A stretch of 64,000 bases of DNA, taken from NCBI RefSeq assembly GCF_022012475.1, contig NZ_JAKLWS010000019.1, positions 1 to 64,000 of the forward strand, written 5' to 3'. A program made the position numbers and the translations under genes. Positions 1-9,405 of the stretch are shown piece by piece (position 1 is the first letter of the stretch; each line of letters starts with the position of its first letter). This DNA comes from Rhodohalobacter sulfatireducens (GTDB lineage Bacteria > Bacteroidota > Rhodothermia > Balneolales > Balneolaceae). A model generated the notes under the pieces. That model had not been told where the DNA came from and ran no database searches. It saw only the letters and a program-made list of their open reading frames with translations.

Positions 1-75
1 TTTATTAAGCGTCAAAAAAGTCGAACATTTATAGAAAAATTAATTCAGTCTGATGAAAATGAATTTCAGGAATAG
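1..75 (+). CDS. C-terminal end of a small GIY-YIG-like endonuclease (5' part outside window)
   Basis: Frame 1 is open from the first base to a TAG at 73-75 and encodes 24 residues, including KRQKSRTFIEKLIQ. Small stand-alone GIY-YIG nucleases of Bacteroidota-like genomes commonly end in a basic KKRKSRxFIExLI helix, and this tail fits that pattern. The catalytic GIY and YIG motifs are outside the window, so the call rests only on the tail. A hairpin with a T-run follows directly, consistent with the end of a gene. It could be another short protein. Confidence 0.35.
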   Translation, partial: FIKRQKSRTFIEKLIQSDENEFQE

Positions 76-86
76 CTCAGTGGTAG

Positions 87-125
87 AGTCCCGAACCGTG
101 GGACCAACGAGAACGGACTATTTTT
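87..125 (+). terminator. Hairpin plus T-run after the partial gene, overlapping a tRNA D-arm-like stretch
   Basis: AGTCCCG (87-93) can pair with CGGACT (114-119) with one bulge, followed by ATTTTTG. This looks like a rho-independent terminator for the gene ending at 75. The bases just before it (71-88, AATAGCTCAGTGGTAGAG) are strikingly like the D-arm of a tRNA gene. No anticodon stem or T-arm (GGTTCGAATCC) follows, so this is not a functional tRNA. Confidence 0.4.
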
Positions 126-149
126 GATTTAAGTTGACAGTTTTAATTG

Positions 150-1283
150 TCATTTAGGCTTAATATAAATGCCAAACGCTTTCTTAAATCCATCATAAGG
201 CTCATAATGCGTATCTTCAGATACCATAAATCCAAACAACTCCACATCATCCAACTCTAAATACGAATTGCAGTAAATTTGTCCTACCTCATTTTTTCCT
301 CCGCCTGTAGCTTTGGGATTGGGGTGGATACGTTCAAAAGGTTCTAAAGGAATAACCGAAAGTTTCTTTTCTATGCGTAGATTATCCAGTCTTTGATTAT
401 CAGCTTTAAGAAATACAGGATAGATCGGGCCGGTGTTACGCCCATTCTTATAATCCACAAAACGTTCTCTTTCTTTCCAGAATATATTTGAAATAAGTTT
501 CATTGAGCCATCTTTCTGAGGAATACCAAAAATATCATATATGTCATAAATAGAGTTACCTGAGTAATCAAATAGATCCATTGGATCAATAGTTTGCTCA
601 AAATCAAAATCAGGTTCTATAGTATCTTCGCTCCACACATTTATACCACGCCTGTCAACACCATCAAAACTTCTATTTCGGCTATAGATATAATAGTGTT
701 CTGTTTCTTCATGATAACTAATGTTTGTCATTCCATCTACTTCACCGTGAAAAGCCTGATCATGAAATTTAAAATTAATACCATCATCAGTTTTCAGAAT
801 CGCTATTCCACCCGACATCGCTTGCCACCCCCAAATTTCACCATTGAGCTTGCGAATTACGGGAGCATTACCATGCTTTAAGTCTTTGCCATCATAGTCC
901 TCAACATTCACCTTTCCTTTCAGTTCCCATTTGTGAAGGTTGTCTTTTTCGGCTTCATAATAAAGCGTTTCATATCCCTCAATATTTCTTTGGCTTCGAT
1001 CTTCAATGTAAAACCGAACACGATCATCCAGTTCAATCAAACCCTTTGTATAGCCTGGGTTAACTCTTTCGTATAGATCAATCATAACAATTTCCAGATC
1101 TTCATCTGCAGTCGTTCTAGCCGAAGGAAATTCTATTCCCGAAAACACCACTAAGGTTCCAGTTTTCCCTGCAATTTGGGTGTCAGTTGTGGCATGATTC
1201 TTAAGGGTCGATTTTCTATCTAAATAGTACCCGGTAAATAGAACACACCCCAGTAGAATCCCCAATAAATGTTGTACTTTCAC
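150..1283 (-). CDS. Secreted or membrane-anchored beta-propeller-like protein, possibly glycosidase-related
   Basis: 377 residues starting at a GTG. A hydrophobic stretch at about residues 4-21 (LLGILLGCVLFTG) suggests a signal peptide or N-terminal anchor. The rest is rich in W, Y and D with repeated strand-like units such as NGEIWGWQAMSGG, ISYHEETEHYYIYSR and EVGQIYCNSYLE. This resembles the propeller domains of GH32/43/68-type glycosidases and related hypothetical proteins, but I cannot place a catalytic triad. It lies in the same orientation as the beta-helix gene upstream (gap 375 bases), so a role in handling extracellular polysaccharide is possible. Function is not recognised with certainty. 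Confidence 0.6.
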   Translation of the reverse strand: MKVQHLLGILLGCVLFTGYYLDRKSTLKNHATTDTQIAGKTGTLVVFSGIEFPSARTTADEDLEIVMIDLYERVNPGYTKGLIELDDRVRFYIEDRSQRNIEGYETLYYEAEKDNLHKWELKGKVNVEDYDGKDLKHGNAPVIRKLNGEIWGWQAMSGGIAILKTDDGINFKFHDQAFHGEVDGMTNISYHEETEHYYIYSRNRSFDGVDRRGINVWSEDTIEPDFDFEQTIDPMDLFDYSGNSIYDIYDIFGIPQKDGSMKLISNIFWKERERFVDYKNGRNTGPIYPVFLKADNQRLDNLRIEKKLSVIPLEPFERIHPNPKATGGGKNEVGQIYCNSYLELDDVELFGFMVSEDTHYEPYDGFKKAFGIYIKPK

Positions 1284-1658
1284 GCAGTCTTTGATTTGCT
1301 TAATCTCCTCATATCAATTTAGTGGAGCCGACCCATTTTCCAAAAACTATAAACTTCATTAAAAGTGTAATGGTGCAATTCTAAATAACTTTTTCAACTT
1401 GTGTTATAATTATTAAAGCAAATGTTCTCGATGACAATTTCATCACCTGACCTAACACATCAGAAAGACCTATACAGTACTCACCCGGACAAAGGTTTGA
1501 AAAGTTGAAAAAATCATATCAATTATCATTCAGTCTTACTTTAAAACTGCAGGTTGATCACCGAGAGAATCAAATCGATCTCTGCCTGGCGCAGATTTTA
1601 GTAGCATTTCAAGAGAATGTCGGATTTATCTATTTCGATTAATGTTAAATAATCGATC
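1284..1658. other. 375-base gap without a supported gene
   Basis: AT-rich spacer between two minus-strand genes. On the plus strand one frame is open for about 60 codons (roughly 1459 to the TAA at 1640-1642) and gives a protein-like composition, but it has no start codon or ribosome binding site and matches nothing I recognise. It could be a gene remnant. A promoter for the gene ending at 150 should lie just above 1283, but no clear consensus was seen. Confidence 0.4.
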
Positions 1659-3374
1659 TTAAAATGTTTCCAAATGGGAAAACTCCGATAAACCTACCCG
1701 TGGGTTCCCTTTCGCATTGATAATAATCAGTGAGTCTTCCGAAATGTCTCCTCTTGAATCAAAAATCCAGGTACGATTCCCGTCAGTATCCGTGAAAGTG
1801 CAGTTATCAAATACAAATTTATCCACAAACTGATCTCCATCCTCCTCTGACCATACGAACGCCTCTCCCGTCTCATGAACCATAAACCCTGTGTTTTCAG
1901 CCCAGAACACTCTCCAGGCATGTCCGCCCCTGTACCACTCATTTTTTACACACTCCAACTCGGAATCAAAGAAATAGATTGAGGTTACTCTATCGTTTTT
2001 TTGATAAGCTGCGAGATCTTCCCTGTTATCAAATTCATTGCAAACAATGGGAAATGTCTTACCGGCCAAAGAAGAATTATATGGATATTGCCCGTCATTG
2101 TAATCAATACATCTAAATTTTGAACGAAAGCTAAGAATCGATGTTCCAACTTGGCGGACTGTGTTCTCCTTAGTTTGTGCAAAATAGATTTTTGATGGTG
2201 CCCCTTGATCCCAACCCAATCCATAATTTGTCAGATCGCAATGATCAAAAATCATCCATTTCAATTGGGCACTTTTAATCAGGTAATATTGAACCCACTC
2301 CTTGATATTACAGTTTTTCATGATCACTGTATGCAGCATTGCAGTGATTTGATGCCCTTCAGAGATATTGGAGTCCGTTTCCCACAGAAACAGAGAATCC
2401 GCCCGGATCTCTTCGTAAGGAGCCGGGTATCCACCGCAATCATCTACAATAATCCAACCGTTCGTTCCGCCGGTACCAAAACCTTTCTCCTCATAATTGT
2501 TTGAGCGGCATTTGTAAAAGTAAACTCCTTTAAATTCTGAAATAGTCCCATCGTTGTCTTCCTTATACATAGTGTTTGACGGCTGTACATTAAACCCTCG
2601 AACGGCACGCTCTGAAACGCAATTTTCAAGATATGCTTGGTCTTCTATCCTAAAACCCGACCACCGAAATCTTCTGTGATCTGTTCGTCTTATGGAATTT
2701 AACCCCGTTACATTTTTGATAATACACTGGGCTTTCACCTGAATTGAATAGTGTCGCCCCGTAAACCCATGACTCATCCAGCTTTCACGGTTTCCATCCA
2801 TAATACCGCCATCCCAAACACACGGTGCCTCCAATTTTATGATTTGGGTTGAAGTTGTTTGTCCGTTTTCACCGAAATTCATTCGTTTAAGTGTTCCCCT
2901 GCAGTCAACAATAAGCGACTTGCTGATGGTATAATCATTCAAATAGTATGTTCCATCTGGAATGATTAGCCTGCCGCCGGGAGGCAGTGAATCAATAGCT
3001 GAATCAAAAGCATCTTTAGCGATCTCTCCATCCCTTGCTCCGTGATCCGCAATATTCTCAACGACTGAGGATGTTGGAATCAAGGCGAGAATATCTTCCT
3101 GTATTCTCTTTCTGAATCCATCCTCATAAATCGGGATCGGGAGTTCATCTTTCCATTTTTTAACAACGGGATGGTTAAACTGATTTCTTGATAACCCTTG
3201 ATTATGAAGCTTTGATGCTTGTCCTGATTTCAAAGAAGAAGGCTTTGTTTTTATAGCATAGGAGGCACCATTGGTAAGCCCGTCGAGGATGGGAGAGCCT
3301 GTGGGTGAGGGATCCCCGGATACGATCCACTTTTTGTTTGATTGGGTATTTTTTTGTGTCAAATTCAACTCCAA
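1659..3374 (-). CDS. Right-handed beta-helix protein, pectate-lyase/GH28-related
   Basis: 571 residues. Residues about 110-145 (HGARDG, KDAFDSAID, PPGGRLIIPDGTYYL) match the N-terminal signature of pectate-lyase-superfamily beta-helix proteins (Pfam PF12708 type), where GxxDGxxxDxxAI precedes the first helix rungs. Later residues form repeated short strands with many N, G and C, as in parallel beta-helices. Such proteins bind or cleave acidic polysaccharides, often outside the cell. No signal peptide is visible. The start is problematic: the open frame begins at a TTG, immediately preceded in frame by ATG-TAG (3380-3375), so the natural start codon may have been followed by a nonsense change. 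The catalytic residues cannot be assigned by eye. Confidence 0.65.
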   Translation of the reverse strand: MELNLTQKNTQSNKKWIVSGDPSPTGSPILDGLTNGASYAIKTKPSSLKSGQASKLHNQGLSRNQFNHPVVKKWKDELPIPIYEDGFRKRIQEDILALIPTSSVVENIADHGARDGEIAKDAFDSAIDSLPPGGRLIIPDGTYYLNDYTISKSLIVDCRGTLKRMNFGENGQTTSTQIIKLEAPCVWDGGIMDGNRESWMSHGFTGRHYSIQVKAQCIIKNVTGLNSIRRTDHRRFRWSGFRIEDQAYLENCVSERAVRGFNVQPSNTMYKEDNDGTISEFKGVYFYKCRSNNYEEKGFGTGGTNGWIIVDDCGGYPAPYEEIRADSLFLWETDSNISEGHQITAMLHTVIMKNCNIKEWVQYYLIKSAQLKWMIFDHCDLTNYGLGWDQGAPSKIYFAQTKENTVRQVGTSILSFRSKFRCIDYNDGQYPYNSSLAGKTFPIVCNEFDNREDLAAYQKNDRVTSIYFFDSELECVKNEWYRGGHAWRVFWAENTGFMVHETGEAFVWSEEDGDQFVDKFVFDNCTFTDTDGNRTWIFDSRGDISEDSLIIINAKGNPRVGLSEFSHLETF

Positions 3375-3493
3375 CTACATTGGCGTCTGCTTATTCGATG
3401 ACAAGATAATGGAATGGAGAATTAAATTGATATTCTTTCAATACCAGTAAATACTCGTCCTAAATACAGCTAAGTAATCCTTATTGAGGAGAA

Positions 3494-5560
3494 TCAATCA
3501 ACCAACCACTGAAAAGTTGGATATCCTGTTGATGTAGTTACCCAGATTTCTTCCCAATCAAAATTGGTCATATTTGTTTCTGCCGAAGGTCCAGTCATTT
3601 GAGCTGTAGTAAGCCCTGTCATACCGGTTGTACTTCCTGAACCGGAACCGCTCGCTTGTCCTGAGTTTAGAGTGTCCCAGTAACTTGTATTGGTAGAGCC
3701 AGAATTTACCCCAATGAGTCCACCAACCACAGAAGTAATTGACGATCCTGTCACTTCCCCGGCGGCATATGTTTCAAAAACCGTACCTTCTTCGTCTACA
3801 TTCAGACCTACAAGTCCACCAACTCTGTCGTTACCGTCGACATTACCCAATGCATAGGCACTCAGGATCGTATCTGAGTTGTTCCCAACTAATCCACCAA
3901 CATTGTTTGAACCGCTGGTCGCCGCTAAAGAAAATGATTGCTGTATCAGGCCATTGTTTCGTCCAACGAGCCCACCCACATCATCAGTGCCATTTACTGT
4001 ACCGGTTGTGTAAGAATTCAATATATCTCCATCGTTCGAGCCTGCAAGAATGCCCACTTCATTTCCACCAATGATATCAGCAGATTCTACATATACGTTT
4101 TGAATGGTAGCTCCATCTCCAATCACACCGAAGAGCCCTACATACTGCTCATCCGGACGATTTATGGTAAGATTGGTGATCTCAAATCCATCTCCATCTA
4201 AACTTCCGGTAAATGGTATTGCATTCACTCCAACAGGATTAAAGCCTTCCCCTGTTCCTGTTTCACTTGCATCAATATTATCCACTAATATGTAATGAGC
4301 TTCGGGGTCTTGCACCATCGCCTGCAGTTGATCTATCCTGGATATCTGGTAGGGATTCTCCACGGTTCCATCACCACCATCGAAAAATCTGAATACCGCC
4401 GTGATCGATTTATTTCCATCAATCGTAATGGTATTGGGATTGGCAGTACCACTTAAATCCCCCTGCCATTCAGCAAACTCCCAGCCTTCAGCGGCAACGG
4501 CAGTAACTTCTACAACAGAGTCAAATTCGTAACCGGTTTCGGTCTCTTGACCGTCCAGTACATCAAGCAAGATTTCACCCATTCCAACAGTCGTTGTATC
4601 AAGGGTAAAATCAGCGCGATCAAAATGGGCTTCGAGTGTTTTATTTCCGTTCATTGTAAGATTAAACGGATTCGTTGTACCACTAAAATCTCCTCTCCAC
4701 TCTACAAATCTCCATCCTTCATTGGCTATCGCTTCTACTTCAAACGAGGTATCGCGAATAAATTCACCTTCCGACGGCTCGATAGTTCCACCATCTTCCG
4801 GAATGGCAACAGTTGTCAATCCGAAGGTTCGATCAAAAACGACTGTAACTGTTTTTGGTTCATCAATCGTTATTTCAACTGTACTCTCTGTGCTTTCAAT
4901 ATCATCCTCCCACTCAACAAATGCCCAGGCTGAGTCGGGAATGGCAGTCAGTTCAACAGTAGTTCCAAATGGATAATCCGTTGATTTTGCCTGAATCACA
5001 TTTTCTTCAACCGTACCCTCACCATCAATATTTATCGTCAAAGGATAAGAAACAGGTTCAAATACAGCCGTAACCTCCACCTCCTCCTCAATGGTGATAT
5101 TTTCTGGATTTTCTGATCCCTGGAGATCTCCCTGCCACTCTACAAATTGCCAGTTATTAGCAGGTTCAGCCGTCAATTCCACAACAGTTCCACTCGGGTA
5201 ATCGGTTGATTTTTGCTGAACAACACGTTCAGATACGGTTCCTTCCCCTTCCGTATTTACGGTAAGCGTATAATTCCGTTCTGTAAAAATCGCAGCTATG
5301 TCTTTGTCGGAATCCATCTCAATCACAACGGGGTTCTGGGTTCCCGTATGATCTCCCTCCCATCGATCAAAAACCCAATCCTCATTCGGAATAGCTGAAA
5401 TCTCAAGCTCCCGGTTGACGGCAAACTCCCCGTCTTCCGGAGTCACACTTCCAGCTTCAGAAGGCACGACGGATGTTGTTAACCGGTGGGTATCCGGATC
5501 TGAAGAACACGAGCTGATTAAAAGCGCAGTCAACAGGAAAAGAGTGAGGTATACTCTCAT
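3494..5560 (-). CDS. Surface lipoprotein with five InlB-type B-repeats and C-terminal GLUG repeats
   Basis: 688 residues with a lipoprotein signal peptide (LTALLISSC, lipid-attachment Cys at residue 18). From about residue 25 to 395 there are five repeats of about 75 residues, each carrying a W-x-F-x-x-W-x-(G/D)-D core (WVFDRWEGD, WQFVEWQGD, WAFVEWEDD, WRFVEWRGD, WEFAEWQGD) followed by an NP and a K-x-(V/I)-x-A-x-F end. This is the divergent InlB B-repeat pattern. Residues about 450-650 carry GLUG-type repeats (VGGLVGRN, VGGLVGNN, VGGLVGLN, VGGLIGVN). The C-terminus has no sorting tail that I recognise. The likely role is adhesion or extracellular binding. The gene is divergent from the kinase at 5767. 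Confidence 0.8.
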   Translation of the reverse strand: MRVYLTLFLLTALLISSCSSDPDTHRLTTSVVPSEAGSVTPEDGEFAVNRELEISAIPNEDWVFDRWEGDHTGTQNPVVIEMDSDKDIAAIFTERNYTLTVNTEGEGTVSERVVQQKSTDYPSGTVVELTAEPANNWQFVEWQGDLQGSENPENITIEEEVEVTAVFEPVSYPLTINIDGEGTVEENVIQAKSTDYPFGTTVELTAIPDSAWAFVEWEDDIESTESTVEITIDEPKTVTVVFDRTFGLTTVAIPEDGGTIEPSEGEFIRDTSFEVEAIANEGWRFVEWRGDFSGTTNPFNLTMNGNKTLEAHFDRADFTLDTTTVGMGEILLDVLDGQETETGYEFDSVVEVTAVAAEGWEFAEWQGDLSGTANPNTITIDGNKSITAVFRFFDGGDGTVENPYQISRIDQLQAMVQDPEAHYILVDNIDASETGTGEGFNPVGVNAIPFTGSLDGDGFEITNLTINRPDEQYVGLFGVIGDGATIQNVYVESADIIGGNEVGILAGSNDGDILNSYTTGTVNGTDDVGGLVGRNNGLIQQSFSLAATSGSNNVGGLVGNNSDTILSAYALGNVDGNDRVGGLVGLNVDEEGTVFETYAAGEVTGSSITSVVGGLIGVNSGSTNTSYWDTLNSGQASGSGSGSTTGMTGLTTAQMTGPSAETNMTNFDWEEIWVTTSTGYPTFQWLVD

Positions 5561-5766
5561 TTATATCGGTTTAGATGATATTTTAAAATACTCTTTAATT
5601 CGATTAAATAGCAACGGGGTTAATGTTTGGTTTGCTACAAATAAATCATTTAAAAATACTAAGAATGTATCTCTCGCGCTAAATCAATTAATTCTTAAGT
5701 AAAATTAATTTGCAGCAATAGCCGGGCAAAGTTATAATAGTTGCATTCTTACAAATCTCTCCGGTT

Positions 5767-8391
5767 ATGAATTCACAGCAGTGGGACGACATACAAGATC
5801 TTTTTCATCAATGCATCGAGCTATCCCTGGATGAACAAAAAATCTTTCTTGATAATCTTAAAGAAAAAAAACCTCAAATTTCTGCTGAGCTAAAGAAACT
5901 CCTGGATGCTCACCATATGTCGGGTACATTTCTTGAAGATGAAATATTGGAAGAGGAGTTTATTTCTGAAGGTGATCGGGTCGGCCCCTGGCGTATCATT
6001 CGCGAAATAGGCCGCGGTGGGATGAGTTCTGTCTTTCTTGCTACAAGAGCAGACGGGCAGTTCGAGAGAGAGGTGGCTATCAAATTTTTGCATGGATTAA
6101 TTCCGGGACAATCGATGCACAAACGGCTTCAGCAGGAGCAGAAGATATTAGCCAGACTTCAGCACAAGAACATTGCACAGCTATTTGATGCAGGTTTAAC
6201 TGATGAGGGGCGTCCATATTTCATCCTGGAGTATATACAGGGCAAACCTATAACAGAATGGTGCAACGAAAAGCATCTTTCATTTGAAGAGCGCCTGCAG
6301 CTGTTTGTACAGGTTTGTAGAGCGGTTCAATTTGCTCATCAGCTATTGATTGTCCATCGTGACCTGAAACCAAATAATATTCTTGTTGACAATCACGGAA
6401 CTGTAAAGCTTCTTGATTTTGGTATTGCCAAGATTCTTGAAGATGAACCGCAGGAAGGTGCCCCGGTTACAAAAACAGGCCTCTTTCTTATGACTCCTGA
6501 ATATGCAAGTCCGGAACAAGTGCATGGAGGTGCCATCACAACCGCCACCGATGTGCATGCACTCGGTTTAATCTTGTATGAACTCCTGACAGGCCGTCTT
6601 CCCTATGACATCAGCGACAAAACACCGATTGAAATTGGTAGTATCATTTCTGAGACGACTCCTGCAAAACCCAGCTCCGTTGTTATTAAAATCTCATCTG
6701 AAACCATAAAGCTCGGAAGTATCAATAAAGCTCAGCATAAGAGGCAATTGCGGGGAGATTTGGATACCATTGTTTTAAAATCTATTCGAAAAGAACCGGA
6801 ACGACGGTATGGATCGGCTGACCAGTTACTTCAGGATATTCGGTGCTATCAAAAAAATGAACCTATTTCTGCACGGCCCGAAAGCGCAGGTTATCTCACT
6901 AAAAAGTTTATTCAACGAAATCGCACGGTTGTCTTTGCACTCTCGGTGATAGGAATCATCTTAGTTGGAACAGCAATTTTTTCGCTTAACCAAGCAAGAA
7001 TCACAGAAATTGAGCGGCAGAAAACTGAGCAGGTCAACGCTTTCCTGCAAGAGATGCTCGCTTCACCAAATCCTTACCAGGATGGCCTGGAGGTGAAAGT
7101 TATTGATATACTGGACCGCACTGCCGACAGGATTGATATTGAACTAAGCAACCAGCCGGCAGTTGAGGCTTCCGTTCGCCATACACTCGGAGTTACATAC
7201 CGGGAGCTGGGTGATATTGATAAGGCAGATTTTCAGCTCAGTCAATCACTGGCTCTGATGAATACACTTTTTAGTCCGCCCAATGCCGAGATGTCTGAGG
7301 TACAAGTGGAGATGGCAAAAACAGAACAGATGCAGGGCAATTATCAAACGGCCGATTCTTTATTAAACCTTGCATTAACAGCTGACCTTGAACTATTTGG
7401 CAGAGAGAGCACCACCATTGCTGCACGATTGGGGGAACTGGGAAGCCTGCAATGGGAGATGGGAAATTTTGATGAGGCTGAAGCGCTGTTGCGTGAGTCT
7501 CTTGAACTTGAACAAAAACTGCGATCACCAGACCATGAACAGATCGCCTCATCAATGGGAAATTTAGCAACACTGCTATCTGACCAGGGTTATGATGAAG
7601 AAGCACTTGAGTTATACCGGGAAGAGCTAAAGATTTACCGAGCGAATTATGAGGATGATCGACATCCCGCAATTCCACAAGTAATCAGCCATATCGGGAT
7701 CATTTTGGATGACCAGGAAAAGTATGAAGAGGCATTGGCAGATCATCAAAAAGCACTTGAACTTTTCCGTGAATTGAAGGGAGAAGATCATCCCGATGTG
7801 GTATATGCCATGAATAACCTTGCTTCGGTTATGACAAAAATGGGCAATGTGGAAGAAGCTCTTGCTATGCAGGTAGATGCGGCTGCACTATACCGAGATA
7901 TCTTTGGTCCCGATCATCCCAATTTGGGGATACAATACAACAACATTGCATTTACAAAGCGAAATATGGGCGATCTTGAAGGCGCAAAAGAGAGCTACAG
8001 CCAGGCTATAGAAACCTGGCAAGCCGGACTCCCACCCGGGCATCCCTTTTTAGCCTACGGTTATCATAATCTTGCATCTGTTCTCCAGTCACAAAACCGG
8101 CCCGGAGAGGCTCTTCCTTATTTCCGGGATGCTTACGAAATAAGAACAGAGCATCTTTCACCTGAGAATCCAGAACGGGCTATGACCACAAGTATGCTGG
8201 GGGAATGCCTTGCTTCTTTGGGTAAAATAGCCGAGGCTGAGCCTTTGCTTATAGAAGGATATCAATCGTTGTTGGTATCCAGAGGTGAAGATCATTCAAC
8301 TACTATGGAAGCCGCCAATCGATTAAAAGATTTTCTGCAAAACCAGGATCGTGTAGAAGAATTTGCACAGATCAAACAGGAAACAGAATAG
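5767..8391 (+). CDS. Transmembrane Ser/Thr protein kinase with C-terminal TPR repeats
   Basis: 874 residues. Residues 1-60 form a short helical N-terminal region (WDDIQDLFHQC) typical of kinases linked to ECF sigma factors. The kinase domain spans about 73-375: glycine loop GRGGMSSVF (82-90), ATP-binding Lys106 in VAIKFL, HRDLKPNN with catalytic Asp199, and DFG starting at Asp217. A membrane segment follows (about 390-410, FALSVIGIILVGTAIFSL). The extracytoplasmic part, about 440-860, is a tandem array of TPR units with the Kinesin-light-chain-like GxDHPD and NLA patterns. It probably senses partners through the TPRs and signals to the cytoplasm by phosphorylation. It resembles the kinase at 49641 in length and order, but no sigma gene is adjacent. 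Divergent from the InlB-repeat lipoprotein. Confidence 0.92.
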   Translation: MNSQQWDDIQDLFHQCIELSLDEQKIFLDNLKEKKPQISAELKKLLDAHHMSGTFLEDEILEEEFISEGDRVGPWRIIREIGRGGMSSVFLATRADGQFEREVAIKFLHGLIPGQSMHKRLQQEQKILARLQHKNIAQLFDAGLTDEGRPYFILEYIQGKPITEWCNEKHLSFEERLQLFVQVCRAVQFAHQLLIVHRDLKPNNILVDNHGTVKLLDFGIAKILEDEPQEGAPVTKTGLFLMTPEYASPEQVHGGAITTATDVHALGLILYELLTGRLPYDISDKTPIEIGSIISETTPAKPSSVVIKISSETIKLGSINKAQHKRQLRGDLDTIVLKSIRKEPERRYGSADQLLQDIRCYQKNEPISARPESAGYLTKKFIQRNRTVVFALSVIGIILVGTAIFSLNQARITEIERQKTEQVNAFLQEMLASPNPYQDGLEVKVIDILDRTADRIDIELSNQPAVEASVRHTLGVTYRELGDIDKADFQLSQSLALMNTLFSPPNAEMSEVQVEMAKTEQMQGNYQTADSLLNLALTADLELFGRESTTIAARLGELGSLQWEMGNFDEAEALLRESLELEQKLRSPDHEQIASSMGNLATLLSDQGYDEEALELYREELKIYRANYEDDRHPAIPQVISHIGIILDDQEKYEEALADHQKALELFRELKGEDHPDVVYAMNNLASVMTKMGNVEEALAMQVDAAALYRDIFGPDHPNLGIQYNNIAFTKRNMGDLEGAKESYSQAIETWQAGLPPGHPFLAYGYHNLASVLQSQNRPGEALPYFRDAYEIRTEHLSPENPERAMTTSMLGECLASLGKIAEAEPLLIEGYQSLLVSRGEDHSTTMEAANRLKDFLQNQDRVEEFAQIKQETE

Positions 8392-8430
8392 AAAAAGCCC
8401 TTGGTTTATCCGACCTCAGGCTTATTTTTT
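8392..8430. terminator. Hairpin between convergent genes
   Basis: AAGCCC (8395-8400) pairs with GGCTT (8419-8423) around an imperfect inner stem, followed by TATTTTTT on the plus strand. The reverse strand also ends in a T-run, so it can serve both the kinase gene and the convergent gene ending at 8449. The stem is interrupted, so confidence is moderate. Confidence 0.45.
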
Positions 8431-8448
8431 CTATTCGCTTTGAGTTAA

Positions 8449-8919
8449 TCAATTGTTTCCAAAAAAATATCGGAATCCCATGGCTCCTGAGAAATAAAAA
8501 TAGAATTCAGGATCTACGTCTATGGTTGGAACGACTTCCATAAATACTTCCACGGGAGCGTCGATGGCATTTACGTCAATTCCTACAGGTGCGCGAAGTG
8601 CAATATAATCCTGGAAGTCTCCTGAGACAATACGAACACCGCCGCCATAATGTGTTTGAAGTAAGGCTTCCTCCCAAGTAACTACAGTATTTTGCTTCAA
8701 AAAGTCAGCATGGACAGATAACCATGAATAGTTTTCTCCCAAATCCACGGAAATGGCCCCTGCAATGGCTGTTGATTCCGAAATCCAGGCTTTTACCGAA
8801 ATCCCATCCGGATCTCCAATAATTCCTCCAATACCAAAGGTTCTTTCCTGGGCTTGAGCACTGTTTAGCAAAATAAGACTGTAAATTATTGCAATTGATA
8901 GTATTACTATTTTTTTCAT
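8449..8919 (-). CDS. Small secreted outer-membrane-like protein of unknown function
   Basis: 156 residues with a clear signal peptide (KKIVILSIAIIYSLILLNSAQAQ, cleavage after AQA) written here in parts: basic start, hydrophobic core to about residue 20, then AQAQ. The mature part alternates polar and hydrophobic residues with many aromatic ends (YSWLSVHADF, FYFYFSGAMGFRYFF), as in small beta-barrel proteins. It ends in FRYFFGNN. The family is not recognised. The gene is convergent with the kinase and probably monocistronic. Confidence 0.7.
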   Translation of the reverse strand: MKKIVILSIAIIYSLILLNSAQAQERTFGIGGIIGDPDGISVKAWISESTAIAGAISVDLGENYSWLSVHADFLKQNTVVTWEEALLQTHYGGGVRIVSGDFQDYIALRAPVGIDVNAIDAPVEVFMEVVPTIDVDPEFYFYFSGAMGFRYFFGNN

Positions 8920-9405
8920 TGATGTCCTTTTAGTTTTATTGTTTCATTAATGTCCTAATTCATTCTTTAGCGATGAATGCAATATTTATTTGGAACAAAG
9001 CTCATTTTAAAACTTTTTTATCAAAAATATATAGAAATCTCAAAGGTAATCGATTATAAGATTATGCCTGATTCAATGCACCAAGTTCCATTTTGTCTCA
9101 AACTCAGCGCAGAATGGTTTGAAGTAGGACTGCCTCAATATGTAATTTTTGATAAACCATGCATTGAAATTATCGATAAGAAAAGAAACACAGAGTATCA
9201 GTCTGTATTCTTTGCAGAAGGATATTCGATAATCAAAAAATCGATGAAAATATACTATTTTTAGTATTTCAGAATTCAACCACGAAAGAGTTGGACTCTT
9301 CAGCCAATTAAAAAATTGTCTGCAATCTTCATTTATAATCGAGTCCTTCTCATCAATTATTGTATTTTAGGAACAGTTGTACTCACATAATTCTGAATAT
9401 TATCC
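8920..9405. other. 486-base gap without a supported gene
   Basis: AT-rich region between divergent genes. Two overlapping open frames on opposite strands (8977-9264 plus, 9073-9279 minus) have unremarkable composition, no ribosome binding site and no recognisable motif, so neither is called. The stretch GTATTTTAG about 40 bases before the hisI start may be part of a promoter, on weak evidence. Confidence 0.4.

Noticed and set aside
71-115. tRNA gene
   Set aside because: Only the D-arm-like part is present; no anticodon stem, T-arm or acceptor pairing.
8977-9279. Overlapping open frames on both strands between the small secreted protein gene and hisI
   Set aside because: No ribosome binding site, no motif, ordinary composition for AT-rich spacer, and the two frames exclude each other.
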